From UBA2040 sp002384725 (GTDB taxonomy: Bacteria; Bacteroidota; Bacteroidia; Flavobacteriales_D; Crocinitomicaceae): DNA of 64,000 nucleotides. Below the pieces are notes generated by a model that searched no databases, was not told the DNA's origin, and saw nothing but the letters and a program-made list of their open reading frames with translations. The translations under genes and the position numbers were made by a program. Positions 34,974 to 43,663 of this stretch are shown one piece after another (positions within the stretch are counted from its first letter, which is position 1; every line of letters starts with the position of its first letter). Location of the stretch: positions 42,339 through 106,338 of the forward strand of contig CAWUXE010000023.1 in NCBI GenBank assembly GCA_963926475.1, read 5' to 3'.

Positions 34974-35659
34974 GGTTCTGTCACGGTAGTCGTGTCTAAG
35001 ATAGAAAAGAATACATTTAGAATCAAAAATGACTCTTTATGTTCAAGTATCACAAGTATCCAAAAGCAATAATCCTCTAAGCAGTTTATTTTAAACTAAG
35101 ATTCACTTTAAGTTATCGAGATGTAGAAGAATTGCAGGAAATTAGAGGAGTTAAAGTTGACCATTCTACAATTCAGAACTGTTTTTTTTTAAGTTCTCAC
35201 CAGAGCTAGAGAAGGAAGGTAACACAGTTGATTTTCTACTAACCAAGCGTAGACAGAAGATGTCAGCACATAGATTTTTCAATAAAGCAATTGGGAATAA
35301 CGGAGATCCAAGAGTTGTCAATATCGATAAGAGTGGCTCAAATAAATCAGCCCTTCAGTCAGTAAATAAGAGAAGCTTAAGGTTTAAGAAGATCAAAATC
35401 CGACAATGTAAATACTTGAATAACATTGTAGAGCAGGATCATCTTAGGGTTAAACGCAGAATTGTAAACTATACGGGATTCAAAGAATTCGAATCTGCTC
35501 AGCGAACCTTGGTAGGAATGGAGGTCGTAACTGTCATAATGAAGAATCAAATTATGTGTTCTAAGGCTTCCTCATTCAAGACATTTCTATCATTGGCAGC
35601 TTGATTATCAGTCCAAAACCAACAAATTTCAATTGTAAAAATATTAATGCGACAGAACC
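34974..35659 (+). mobile_element. Degenerate IS6-family element with terminal inverted repeats
   Basis: The element is bounded by GGTTCTGTCAC at 34974 and GCGACAGAACC ending at 35659, an 11-base inverted repeat with one mismatch. It contains a broken transposase of the IS6 type. No 8-base target duplication is visible, and its 686-base length is slightly below the norm for the family, consistent with internal loss. Confidence 0.75.
35039..35604 (+). pseudogene. IS6-family transposase pseudogene
   Basis: Starting from ATG at 35039, the frame reads MFKYHKYPKAIIL, hits a TAA, then continues FTLSYRDVEELQEIRGVKVD before a frameshift in a run of T. FSPELEKEGN follows in another frame, and a third portion (35260-35604) encodes YLNNIVEQDHLRVKRRI and FKEFESAQRTLVGMEV, the C-terminal signature of IS6/IS26-type transposases. 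The first catalytic Asp region appears to have been deleted. At least one stop and two shifts make it inactive. Confidence 0.8.
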
Positions 35660-35751
35660 AAAGGCTTTGATTTAGGTTTTAAGCATTCAATGTATTTCAA
35701 CATCGGGTGAAAACTCAATCAGCACCTCACGTTCAAATTTTTAAATAACAC

Positions 35752-35759
35752 TATATTTG
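35752..35759 (+). promoter_or_regulatory. Putative -7 box (TATATTTG) of the fused E1 gene
   Basis: TATATTTG fits TAnnTTTG and is 18 bases before the start codon. The -33 position lacks a clear TTG. Confidence 0.4.
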
Positions 35760-35777
35760 TGAAAAAGCAATAAATCG

Positions 35778-37871
35778 ATGGCAACAGCTGTTTCTAAAAA
35801 GAATACCAACAATTTGAAAACCGATAAAAAAGTTCTTCTTGAAGCTTTTCGTTTGATGTGCACTGCAAAAACTTTGGCTGAAAAGTACGAGGACAATAAA
35901 GAAGTAACTTCCAAGTATGTTCACGCAACTTCTCGAGGTCATGAAGCGATTCAGTTGGCTACCGGAATGCAATTGTTGCCTCAAGATTGGGTTTCTCCTT
36001 ATTATCGAGACGACAGTATACTTCTCGGAATAGGAATGACACCTTTAGATTTAATGCTGCAAGTTTTTGCTAAAAAAGACGATCCATTTTCTGGAGGCAG
36101 AACCTATTACTCGCACCCTTCATTGAAAGACGAGGATAAACCCAAAATCATTCATCAATCTTCAGCAACGGGTATGCAAGCCATTCCAACTACTGGAGTT
36201 GCGATGGGCATTCAATACAGAGAATTACAAGGACTTGCCGAAGATTTCGGAGGAAAGAATCCTGTAGTCGTTTGTTCACTTGGTGATGCTTCATGTACAG
36301 AAGGTGAAGTTTCTGAAGCGCTTCAAATGGCAGCTTTGAAACAATACCCGATCGTATATTTGGTACAAGACAATGGTTGGGATATTTCGGCAAATGCAGC
36401 CGAAACCAGAGCGCAAGACATGACCGAATACATGCGTGGTTTCAACGGTGTGGAAGTGAAAACCATCGACGGGACTGATTTCGATTTGTGCTACCAAACC
36501 ATGCAAGAAGTGTTCGATACCGTTCGAAAAGAGCGTCGTCCTTTTGTGGTTCACGCCAAAGTTCCTTTGCTTGGACACCATACATCAGGCGTTCGAAAAG
36601 AATGGTATCGTGACGATTTAGAAGAAGCGGCCACCAGAGATCCATATCCAAAATTATTGCAAAATGTACTCGATGCAGGAATCTCGCAAGAAGTAATTGA
36701 CAAATTAGTCGATTCTATCTCTCAGGAAGTAGACGAACAATATGCTCAAGCAGAAAACGCACCTGATCCGGAACCAGAAGAGGTTTTGGACCATATTTTC
36801 GCACCAACACCTATTACCGAAGAAAAAGGAGAACGTGAACCAAAAGGAAAGAAGAAAACCGTAATGGTCGACAGCGCTCTTTTTGCCGTTCGAGAGTTGA
36901 TGGCGAAACATCCTGAAGCTTTGCTTTACGGACAAGATGTTGGAGGACGTTTGGGTGGAGTTTTTCGCGAAGCAGCAACCTTAGCACAAACCTTTGGCGA
37001 CGATAGAGTTTTCAATACACCTATTCAAGAAGCCTTCATTATCGGAAGTACAGTTGGAATGTCGGCTGTTGGTTTAAAACCTTTTGTTGAAGTTCAATTC
37101 GCCGATTATATCTGGCCAGGATTGAATCAATTGTTCACAGAAGTAAGCAGAAGTTATTATTTATCGAATGGCAAATGGCCAGTTAGCACTGTGATTCGTG
37201 TTCCAATTGGAGCGTATGGTTCAGGCGGACCTTATCATTCTTCATCCGTCGAATCTGTTTTGACAAATATCCGAGGAATTAAAATTGCCTATCCATCAAC
37301 AGGAGCGGATTTAAAAGGATTGATGAAGTCAGCCTTCTATGATCCAAATCCTGTGGTGATGTTGGAACATAAAGGCTTATATTGGTCTAAAATAGCAGGA
37401 ACCGAAGGCGCAATGTCCATCGAACCAGGTGAAGATTACGTTTTGCCGTTTGGAAAAGCAAGAGTTGTTCAAGAAGCAAGTCAAAACTGCATCGATAAAG
37501 GCGCTTCGTGTGTGATTATCACCTACGGAATGGGTGTTTATTGGTCGCTTTCAGCTGCTAAATCATTTCCAGAACAAGTTGAAATAATCGATTTAAGAAC
37601 CTTGAATCCTCTCGATCACGATAAGATGAATGAAGTTGCACAACGTCATGGAAAAGTGATGTTTGTTACAGAAGAATCTGTTGAATGCAATTTCACTTTA
37701 GGTTTGGCGGGAAGATTACAAAGAGACAATTTCCAATCCTTAGATGCACCGATTTCTATTGTTGGTTCAGTTGATACTCCAGCGATTCCGTTGAATAGTG
37801 TACTTGAATCTACTTTGTTGCCAAATGCGGAGAAAGTAAAAGAGAAATTAAAAGAATTATTAGAATATTAG
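35778..37871 (+). CDS. Fused E1 alpha/beta subunit of a 2-oxoacid (branched-chain) dehydrogenase
   Basis: A 697-residue fusion of both thiamine-diphosphate E1 subunits. Residues about 15-330 are E1 alpha: TSRGHEAIQLATGM, YYRDDSILLGIG, HQSSATGMQAIPTTGVAMG, and the TPP motif GDASCTEGEVSEALQMAALK through QDNGW. After an acidic linker (PDPEPEEVLDHIF), residues about 355-697 are E1 beta: LYGQDVGGRLGGVFREA, NTPIQEAFIIGSTVGMS, GPYHSSSVESVLTNIRGI and VEIIDLRTLNPLD. It most likely decarboxylates branched-chain 2-oxoacids for branched acyl-CoA (iso-fatty acid) supply. The E2 and E3 genes are elsewhere. The fused form is common in Bacteroidota. Confidence 0.93.
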   Translation: MATAVSKKNTNNLKTDKKVLLEAFRLMCTAKTLAEKYEDNKEVTSKYVHATSRGHEAIQLATGMQLLPQDWVSPYYRDDSILLGIGMTPLDLMLQVFAKKDDPFSGGRTYYSHPSLKDEDKPKIIHQSSATGMQAIPTTGVAMGIQYRELQGLAEDFGGKNPVVVCSLGDASCTEGEVSEALQMAALKQYPIVYLVQDNGWDISANAAETRAQDMTEYMRGFNGVEVKTIDGTDFDLCYQTMQEVFDTVRKERRPFVVHAKVPLLGHHTSGVRKEWYRDDLEEAATRDPYPKLLQNVLDAGISQEVIDKLVDSISQEVDEQYAQAENAPDPEPEEVLDHIFAPTPITEEKGEREPKGKKKTVMVDSALFAVRELMAKHPEALLYGQDVGGRLGGVFREAATLAQTFGDDRVFNTPIQEAFIIGSTVGMSAVGLKPFVEVQFADYIWPGLNQLFTEVSRSYYLSNGKWPVSTVIRVPIGAYGSGGPYHSSSVESVLTNIRGIKIAYPSTGADLKGLMKSAFYDPNPVVMLEHKGLYWSKIAGTEGAMSIEPGEDYVLPFGKARVVQEASQNCIDKGASCVIITYGMGVYWSLSAAKSFPEQVEIIDLRTLNPLDHDKMNEVAQRHGKVMFVTEESVECNFTLGLAGRLQRDNFQSLDAPISIVGSVDTPAIPLNSVLESTLLPNAEKVKEKLKELLEY

Positions 37872-37905
37872 AGAATCGAAAGAATTAAACTAGAAATTCG
37901 AAAAC

Positions 37906-37965
37906 AAAAATCAAATAAAAAGTCGGGGCGAAAAGTTTTTCGCCCCGACTTTTTATTTGATTTTT
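37906..37965. terminator. Bidirectional terminator with a perfect 29-bp stem
   Basis: Positions 37906-37934 are perfectly complementary to 37937-37965 with a two-base centre. The GC-rich part AGTCGGGGCGAAAA/TTTTCGCCCCGACT is flanked by A- and T-rich arms, so each strand ends in a T run. It stands between the convergent E1 and DUF3127 genes and can terminate both. Confidence 0.92.
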
Positions 37966-37984
37966 AATCTATTTTATATTCTTC

Positions 37985-38368
37985 TTAAAACGGCAAATCG
38001 TCATCCGCCGAATCATTCGACAAATTATCAACCGTAGCTTTGTTTGTTGCTCCATCCATTGGTGATGGGGCAGATGCAGGTGCTCCAGCTCCCATTTTCT
38101 CGATTCTCCAAGCTTCCAAAGTATTGAAGTACTTCACTTCGCCTTGGGGAGATGTCCACTCACGACCACGCAAGTTGAAAGATACTTCGATTTGATCATT
38201 CGGTTGGAAACCGTCAGCCAATGAGCACTTATCTTGTGTCAATTGGAACGAAATATCCTGTGGATACATGCTAGATGCATCTGTAAGAACGAATTCTCTT
38301 TTTTTGAATTTTTCTGAGATGACCTCTTCATCTTTTACCACCTTAACGATTCCACTAATCTTAAACAT
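37985..38368 (-). CDS. DUF3127 protein (OB-fold, SSB-like tail)
   Basis: A 127-residue protein of the Bacteroidota-restricted DUF3127 family: FKISGIVKVVKDEEVISEKFKKREFVLTD, IEVSFNLRGREW and FNTLEAWRIEKM. The body predicts an OB-like beta barrel, and after a flexible linker it ends in DSADDDLPF, the same acidic tip that single-stranded DNA-binding proteins use to recruit partners. A role in single-stranded DNA metabolism is therefore plausible but unproven. It follows the flavin reductase gene by 12 bases on the same strand. Confidence 0.88.
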   Translation of the reverse strand: MFKISGIVKVVKDEEVISEKFKKREFVLTDASSMYPQDISFQLTQDKCSLADGFQPNDQIEVSFNLRGREWTSPQGEVKYFNTLEAWRIEKMGAGAPASAPSPMDGATNKATVDNLSNDSADDDLPF

Positions 38369-38380
38369 ATATTTTATTTA

Positions 38381-39274
38381 TTAATTGTTAAATGCGAGCA
38401 AACTCATCCAAGCTTCCTCAATTTTATTTTCCTGTATTAATCGTTTGGCACGTTCATGAAGTTCTCGCTCCAATTCCGTCGCCTTGTCTTCTAAAGATAC
38501 GAATAATTCACTTAATTCGATCAATTTATATTCGTTTACTTCAGTTTCATCTGGTAAGTTTTCGATGCTTGCCAAGACGCCTAAGTCGTTACCCGTCAAA
38601 ACACTACTATTTTTAACTTCGGCCGGCATTTGGTCGAATCCGATGCCAATTGTGGTCAAAGGCTTTTGGATTTCGAACATCGAATTTTCATCCGCTCTAC
38701 AATACCAATTGCCACCCATTCTGGAAACCAAATCAATTTTATGTTGATCTATTTTTCCGTTTTCATCCAAAATGCTCTCGTCGATATGGAATTTAACTAC
38801 TTCACAAATCACCAAGTTTCCTGCGCCACCTTCAGTTCCCAATTCTTTCACTTCAATGACTTTACATTCAAATTGAACAGGCGATTCTGCTACCCGTTTT
38901 GGTTTCACGAAATCGGAATCCAAAGCGGTAAATCCTGCTTTCACAAATTCATCTACCCCTGGATCATATGGTGAAGAACTCAAACTCATTTGCTGAACGA
39001 TGTCGTAATTCACAATATTGATCACCACCTCAGGCACTTTCTTCACATTGTTGTAGGTATCCTTCGTCGTATTTGTTCTTCCACTTCTAGCAGGAGAAAA
39101 AATCATAATCGGTGGATTCGCACTAAACACATTGAAAAAGCTAAACGGAGATAAATTGTTCACCCCATTTTCATCCACGGTTGCCGCAAAACAAATCGGT
39201 CGAGGCCCCACTGCTCCAAGTAAAAACTGATGCATTTGTGGAATTGGTAAATCTTTTGGGTCGAATGTGCGCAT
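38381..39274 (-). CDS. Flavin reductase-like (FMN-binding split barrel) protein
   Basis: A 297-residue flavoprotein oxidoreductase of the flavin reductase-like family. I choose the ATG at 39274 (RTFDPKDLPIPQMHQF), with 39283 as an alternative; an ATG at 39424 would extend across the putative promoter. Core motifs are GAVGPRPICFAATVDENGVNNLSPFSFFNVFSANPPIMIFSP (residues about 19-60), SPYDPGVDEFVKAGF, and a final basic helical extension. The FMN split barrel is clear; the physiological substrate is not. It lies upstream of the DUF3127 gene and is divergent from tRNA-Leu. Confidence 0.9.
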   Translation of the reverse strand: MRTFDPKDLPIPQMHQFLLGAVGPRPICFAATVDENGVNNLSPFSFFNVFSANPPIMIFSPARSGRTNTTKDTYNNVKKVPEVVINIVNYDIVQQMSLSSSPYDPGVDEFVKAGFTALDSDFVKPKRVAESPVQFECKVIEVKELGTEGGAGNLVICEVVKFHIDESILDENGKIDQHKIDLVSRMGGNWYCRADENSMFEIQKPLTTIGIGFDQMPAEVKNSSVLTGNDLGVLASIENLPDETEVNEYKLIELSELFVSLEDKATELERELHERAKRLIQENKIEEAWMSLLAFNN

Positions 39275-39289
39275 GTTTTTCATGAAATG

Positions 39290-39297
39290 CAAAGGTA
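39290..39297 (-). promoter_or_regulatory. Putative -7 box (TACCTTTG) of the flavin reductase gene
   Basis: On the minus strand TACCTTTG matches TAnnTTTG. A TTA stands at the 20-base-spaced -33 position. It ends only 6 bases before the ATG at 39283 and 15 before the ATG at 39274, so the message would be leaderless or nearly so; this favours the downstream start codon. Confidence 0.45.
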
Positions 39298-39434
39298 TCA
39301 GGTTTAGGTCGTTTTCATAAGGATTTGTAATAAAAATGACAGTAAGTTTTACACAAGTTTTGAAAGTAAAAGCAAAGGATGATTTTATCTTTAAAATATT
39401 TTTCATTCCTCTTTTCTCTTTCAAAAAAACTACT

Positions 39435-39442
39435 TATCTTTG
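39435..39442 (+). promoter_or_regulatory. Putative -7 box (TATCTTTG) of tRNA-Leu
   Basis: TATCTTTG agrees with the Bacteroidota -7 consensus and lies 47 bases before the tRNA 5' end. The tRNA and trigger factor may share this start. Confidence 0.5.
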
Positions 39443-39489
39443 CACTCCTTTTTGGGTAAGAACTAAACGAAGTTCTTGAATAGAATAAT

Positions 39490-39571
39490 GCGGATGTGGT
39501 GGAATTGGTAGACACGCTAGACTTAGGATCTAGTGCCGCGAGGTGTGAGAGTTCGAGTCTCTCCATCCGTA
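39490..39571 (+). tRNA. tRNA-Leu (anticodon UAG)
   Basis: A class II tRNA of 82 bases. The acceptor arm GCGGATG pairs with CATCCGT (first pair G-U), the D arm has TGGTGGAATTGGTAGACAC, the anticodon arm is CTAGA-CTTAGGA-TCTAG with anticodon TAG, a short variable arm follows (TGCCGCGAGGTGT), and the T arm is GAGAG-TTCGAGT-CTCTC. CCA is not encoded. It lies upstream of tig. Confidence 0.97.
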
Positions 39572-39643
39572 CATCAATACAATTAAATGGTATAAGTCTT
39601 CCTTGTACCATTTTTTGTTTTTAATAAGTTTAAAATATAAGAA

Positions 39644-40993
39644 ATGAACGTAATTCGTCAAGACATTGATGCGCTAAACGCACAATTGAAAGTAACAATC
39701 AGCCCCGAAGATTACCAAAACAAAGTAAAAGCTTCTTTGGAAAAATACCGCAAAACAGCGAAAATTCCTGGATTCCGTCCCGGACATGTACCCGCTGGTA
39801 TGATTCAAAAGCAATACGGTAAATCTGTGTTAGCGGATGAATTGAACAACTTGGTAAACGAGGCTTTGAACAGCTTTTTGGCTGAAAACAAGGTAGATAT
39901 TCTTGGAAATCCAATTCCAAACGATAAAGAAGAAGTGAAAGGTGATTTTGAAAAACCTGATACTTTCGAATTTACATATGATATCGGTCTTGCACCAACT
40001 GTTAGCGTGAAATTGGATGCGAAAAGCAAATTCGATTACGTAAAAATCAAAGTCGACAAAGACTTGGTGGACAAACAAATGGAAGATCTTCGTCGTCGTT
40101 ACGGAAAAATGAATTCTGCTCCTTCAGTAGAAGAGAAAGATTTGGTAATGGCGCAATTCGTTGAATTAAACGAAGACGATTCAATCAAAGAAGCTGGAAT
40201 TTTACATTCGTCAACTATTTCTACAGAATTTGTTGAAGATAAAGAGGTAAAGAAAGAAATCATTGGAAAAGTAGTTGGCGACAAAATCATTGTTGATCCA
40301 ACGAAAGTTTCTCGTGGTGGAAAAGATACAGCAGCCATGTTGGGTATAAAAGAAGAAGAATTAGAAAACGTTTCAAATAAATTCCAAATTACCATCAACG
40401 AAATCAAACGTATGGAGTTGGCGGAATTGAACGAAGATTTTTTCACGAAACTGTACAACGGCGAAGTGAAAAATGAAGAAGAAATGCGCGCTCGTATCTC
40501 TACTGATTTAGAAGGTATGTTCGGTGCAGATTCAGATCGTTTATTGACGAAAGAAGTATACGAAAGCTTAATCGAAAACACGAAAATCGATTTGCCAAAC
40601 CAATTCATGAAACGTTGGATTCAAATGTCGAACGAAAAACCAATCACTGCCGAAGAAGTAAATGAGCACTACGAATCGTATGCGAAAAACTTGAAATGGC
40701 AATTGATCCAAGGAAATATCTTCAAAACGAACGATATCAAATTGGACAACCAAGAAGTGATGGATTACACAAAATCCTTATTGGCAAACAATTATGCACA
40801 ATACGGAATGCCAGCTCCAGAAGATGCTGAATTAACAAAATCGGCAATGGAAGTGTTGAAAAACCGTGAAGAGTCAAATCGTATTTTTGATATGATGGCG
40901 GAACAAAAGTTGATGCAGTTTTTCAAAAACACCGTAAAATTGAAAGAGAAAGAAGTTTCTTATGATGAGTTCGTTGAAATGGCGAATGCTTAA
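39644..40993 (+). CDS. tig: Trigger factor chaperone
   Basis: Ribosome-associated chaperone for nascent chains, 449 residues. The N-terminal ribosome-binding domain shows KTAKIPGFRPGHVPAGMIQKQYG (the GFRPG signature at about residues 42-46). The middle part aligns in position with the peptidyl-prolyl isomerase domain but lacks the usual FKBP residues such as IPGFE, so isomerase activity is doubtful. The C-terminal helical arms (FFTKLYNGEVKNEEEMRARI through MAEQKLMQFFKNTVKLKEKEVSYDEF) are typical. It follows tRNA-Leu by 72 bases and ends at a strong terminator. Confidence 0.95.
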   Translation: MNVIRQDIDALNAQLKVTISPEDYQNKVKASLEKYRKTAKIPGFRPGHVPAGMIQKQYGKSVLADELNNLVNEALNSFLAENKVDILGNPIPNDKEEVKGDFEKPDTFEFTYDIGLAPTVSVKLDAKSKFDYVKIKVDKDLVDKQMEDLRRRYGKMNSAPSVEEKDLVMAQFVELNEDDSIKEAGILHSSTISTEFVEDKEVKKEIIGKVVGDKIIVDPTKVSRGGKDTAAMLGIKEEELENVSNKFQITINEIKRMELAELNEDFFTKLYNGEVKNEEEMRARISTDLEGMFGADSDRLLTKEVYESLIENTKIDLPNQFMKRWIQMSNEKPITAEEVNEHYESYAKNLKWQLIQGNIFKTNDIKLDNQEVMDYTKSLLANNYAQYGMPAPEDAELTKSAMEVLKNREESNRIFDMMAEQKLMQFFKNTVKLKEKEVSYDEFVEMANA

Positions 40994-41013
40994 TTAGAAA
41001 GTTTTTATAGAAT

Positions 41014-41052
41014 AAAAAAGGTCGTCTTGCACATTGTGAGACGACCTTTTTC
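41014..41052 (+). terminator. Intrinsic terminator of tig
   Basis: AAAAAGGTCGTCT pairs perfectly with AGACGACCTTTTT around an 11-base loop, ending in a T run 20 bases after the stop codon. Confidence 0.92.
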
Positions 41053-41114
41053 GTTATGTCAAAATTAATTTTGTGGAATTACCCTTTAAAATGAATCCTA
41101 AATAAAAACAACAT

Positions 41115-42059
41115 ATGAAAAATTTTATTCAATTGATTTTAGCAATGTTTATATTGGGTAGTTGTGCTACTGCTCAAATAGTAGAAAAGACTCCACAATA
41201 CAAAGTCACGATCATAGATTCTGCTGGACCAAGTCAAGTAATAGGTTCTGTAAAAGACAAAAAGGGTGAACCTCTACCTTTTGCTAAAGTTATGCTGATT
41301 AGACAAGGGGTGATAAAATATGGTGCTTTTACTGACCTAGATGGAAACTTTAAACTTGAGAATATTGTAGAAGGTGTATACGATTTTGAAGTGAATTCAA
41401 TGGGCTATGAACCAATATTAATGAAGGCTTTAACAATTAATGCATCAACAAAAATTGATTTTGAAATGCTGGTAGCCGAACAAATGGAGATAATTACACT
41501 AAAACCTGTCATTTATTTGTACCCCGAATCCGAATTGGATGTTTCCGTCAGCATAAACTACAATGGAAAACTGACGCACACCTATCCGAAATATCCGGAA
41601 AATGGTTGGAAGGTAAAGGCCTTACCGGACGGAACATTGTTCGACGAAAAAGGCATGGAATATTACGCACTTTTCTGGGAAGGTAAACCAACAAATCAAA
41701 TTGTTCCTGAAAATGGTTTTGTTATTTCTGGTGCAGAAACGGCTCCCTTTTTGGAAGAAAAACTTGCTGAATTGGCTTTGAATAGGAGAGAAGCAAACGA
41801 ATTTATTATGTTTTGGCTTCCTCAATTAGAAAAAAATCCATTCAATTTAATTCATTTTTCCGGCGAAGCGTATGCCGAATTGGCGGAACTAAACGTCACT
41901 CCTTTACCCGAAACCGTTATTCGGGTCATGATGATTTACAAACCTTTGCAAACGAAAATCGACTTCCCAGTTCAAGATATTTCAAACCTAAAAAAGACAA
42001 GAAAAGGATTCACGCTGGTGGAATGGGGCGGATCAATATTCGTTGATAAAGTAAATTGA
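41115..42059 (+). CDS. Lipoprotein with carboxypeptidase-regulatory-like domain and KPVIYLYP domain
   Basis: A 314-residue exported protein. Residues 1-17 form a lipoprotein signal (FILGSC, lipid-carrying Cys near 17). Residues about 40-115 are a CarboxypepD_reg-like beta-sandwich (VIGSVKDKKGEPLPFAKVML, GAFTDLDGNFKLENI). The rest is a domain starting KPVIYLYPESELDVSVSI, with LTHTYPKYPENGWKVKALPDG and YYALFWEG, that I recognise as a recurring but uncharacterised bacterial domain. The last part includes FNLIHFSGEAYAELAEL and VRVMMIYKPL. Probably surface or periplasmic and anchored in the outer membrane. Function unknown. Confidence 0.82.
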   Translation: MKNFIQLILAMFILGSCATAQIVEKTPQYKVTIIDSAGPSQVIGSVKDKKGEPLPFAKVMLIRQGVIKYGAFTDLDGNFKLENIVEGVYDFEVNSMGYEPILMKALTINASTKIDFEMLVAEQMEIITLKPVIYLYPESELDVSVSINYNGKLTHTYPKYPENGWKVKALPDGTLFDEKGMEYYALFWEGKPTNQIVPENGFVISGAETAPFLEEKLAELALNRREANEFIMFWLPQLEKNPFNLIHFSGEAYAELAELNVTPLPETVIRVMMIYKPLQTKIDFPVQDISNLKKTRKGFTLVEWGGSIFVDKVN

Positions 42060-42220
42060 TTCCAACACTAAATTTGTTCGTTTTGAAGTATGGATACTTT
42101 AGATTTCAATATAAATAGGAGAAAAAAAGTCAGATTTTTAAAAAGTTAACGTGTACGAGAAAAAATAATTGATTGTTATTACTTGTTATCGTAAAGTGCA
42201 ATCTCTACATTTATAAACGC

Positions 42221-43660
42221 ATGCGATTAACAATTTACCTCCTTTTTATACTTATTCCAGCGCTTTTCTACGCCCAAATCGAAGAGAATGTTTGGCGCAA
42301 ATCACTAACTCCCGTGCAATTAAATGCAGATTTCGATATTTTAGTTTCGGCGCTTGCGGATGTTCATCCCGCCATTTATCAATATACAACAAAGGAGGAA
42401 TTAGCTGTAACAGAAACGGCTATTCGACAACAATTCACTGAACCGAAATCATCGATGGAGTTTCATATTTTGGTACGTCAGTATATTGAAGAAATCAAAT
42501 GTGGACATACCATGGCTCGTCCCAATCAAGAATGGTATGAGTCACAAGCTCAAAATCCGTCGAGAATCCCGCTTGAAATATACTTAATCAACAATAAAAT
42601 CTATGTCAAACATATTTATCAAGAAGGGAAAATAGACTTAATTGGAGCTGAAATTTTATCCATTGATGGCAGAACAGCTGAACAAATATTGAAAGATATG
42701 TATGCTATTCAAGAACGTGATGGCTTAGAGGAAGCTTTTCGCAATTCGAAGGTTGAGCGTATTTTCAAAACGTATCATCATTTTCTATACGGGGCAAAAT
42801 TGTCGCATGTGATGGAATACAATTACAAAGGCGGACTGGGAACAATTGAGCTGGTTTCAGGTTCTTTTGACATCATGCCTACCAAAGAATTTCAAGATTC
42901 TATACTTTACGATTTACAAGTGAAAAGTTCTGGTGCAAGCTTTTATTTGTATGGCGAATCAAAAATCCCTGTGCTTGATTTGAATACTTTTTATCGAAAA
43001 GATTTTAAGCAGTTCTATAAAAGTATGTTCAAGAAATTGGCTCAAAGTAAATCGGAAAACCTCGTAATTGATTTGCGCGGTAATGGAGGAGGGTTTTTTC
43101 CGCATGGCGCCATGTTGCTTAAATACCTGATGAAGGAAAAGTTTACTTTCGATTTTTATCGCAACCCAGAAAAACCAAAAAAGAACGAATATTTGATAAT
43201 GCCGTTTCCGAATAAAATGACGAAGTTGGTCTTCAGTACTATTCTAGATTCAGATAAAAATGATCCGAACAGAAATTATCAAATTCGGTATAAAATCAAA
43301 AAGAAAAATCACTTCGACGGAAAGGTGATTGTGCTGACAGATGGGGCAACATTTTCAATGGGTTCCTTGGTTGCAGCAAAATTGAAATACAATAGAGATG
43401 CGACGATAATTGGTATAGAAACGGGCGGAACAGAGGAAGGTTCGAATGCTGTTTTAACAGGTCAATTGTCTTTACCAAATTCAGGCATTCGTGTTGTTGT
43501 TCCAAATTATCATTTTAATCATAAAGTGAATGGACAGAATAATGGTCGAGGATTGTTGCCAGACGTCAGAGTTGATTATTCGGTAAGTGAACGAATGGCG
43601 GACATAGATAAAGAAATGATGGAGATTCAAAAAATCATTTTGTCAAACGGAAAGAATTAA
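42221..43660 (+). CDS. S41 family peptidase (C-terminal processing/tail-specific type)
   Basis: A secreted or periplasmic serine peptidase of 479 residues. The ATG at 42221 gives a signal peptide (RLTIYLLFILIPALFYAQ); an earlier ATG at 42173 only adds 16 residues. The S41 core is visible in NLVIDLRGNGGGFFPHGAMLLKYL, GKVIVLTDGATFSMGSLVAAKLKYN (probable catalytic Ser in FSMGS) and IGIETGGTEEGSNAVLTG. A PDZ-like segment precedes it (LIGAEILSIDGRTAEQIL). Relatives act in periplasmic protein turnover; its substrate is unknown. Confidence 0.9.
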   Translation: MRLTIYLLFILIPALFYAQIEENVWRKSLTPVQLNADFDILVSALADVHPAIYQYTTKEELAVTETAIRQQFTEPKSSMEFHILVRQYIEEIKCGHTMARPNQEWYESQAQNPSRIPLEIYLINNKIYVKHIYQEGKIDLIGAEILSIDGRTAEQILKDMYAIQERDGLEEAFRNSKVERIFKTYHHFLYGAKLSHVMEYNYKGGLGTIELVSGSFDIMPTKEFQDSILYDLQVKSSGASFYLYGESKIPVLDLNTFYRKDFKQFYKSMFKKLAQSKSENLVIDLRGNGGGFFPHGAMLLKYLMKEKFTFDFYRNPEKPKKNEYLIMPFPNKMTKLVFSTILDSDKNDPNRNYQIRYKIKKKNHFDGKVIVLTDGATFSMGSLVAAKLKYNRDATIIGIETGGTEEGSNAVLTGQLSLPNSGIRVVVPNYHFNHKVNGQNNGRGLLPDVRVDYSVSERMADIDKEMMEIQKIILSNGKN

Positions 43661-43663
43661 AGT

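Noticed and set aside
35260..35604. Independent 114-residue gene
   Set aside because: It is the C-terminal third of the broken IS6 transposase (YLNNIVEQDH signature), not a separate protein.
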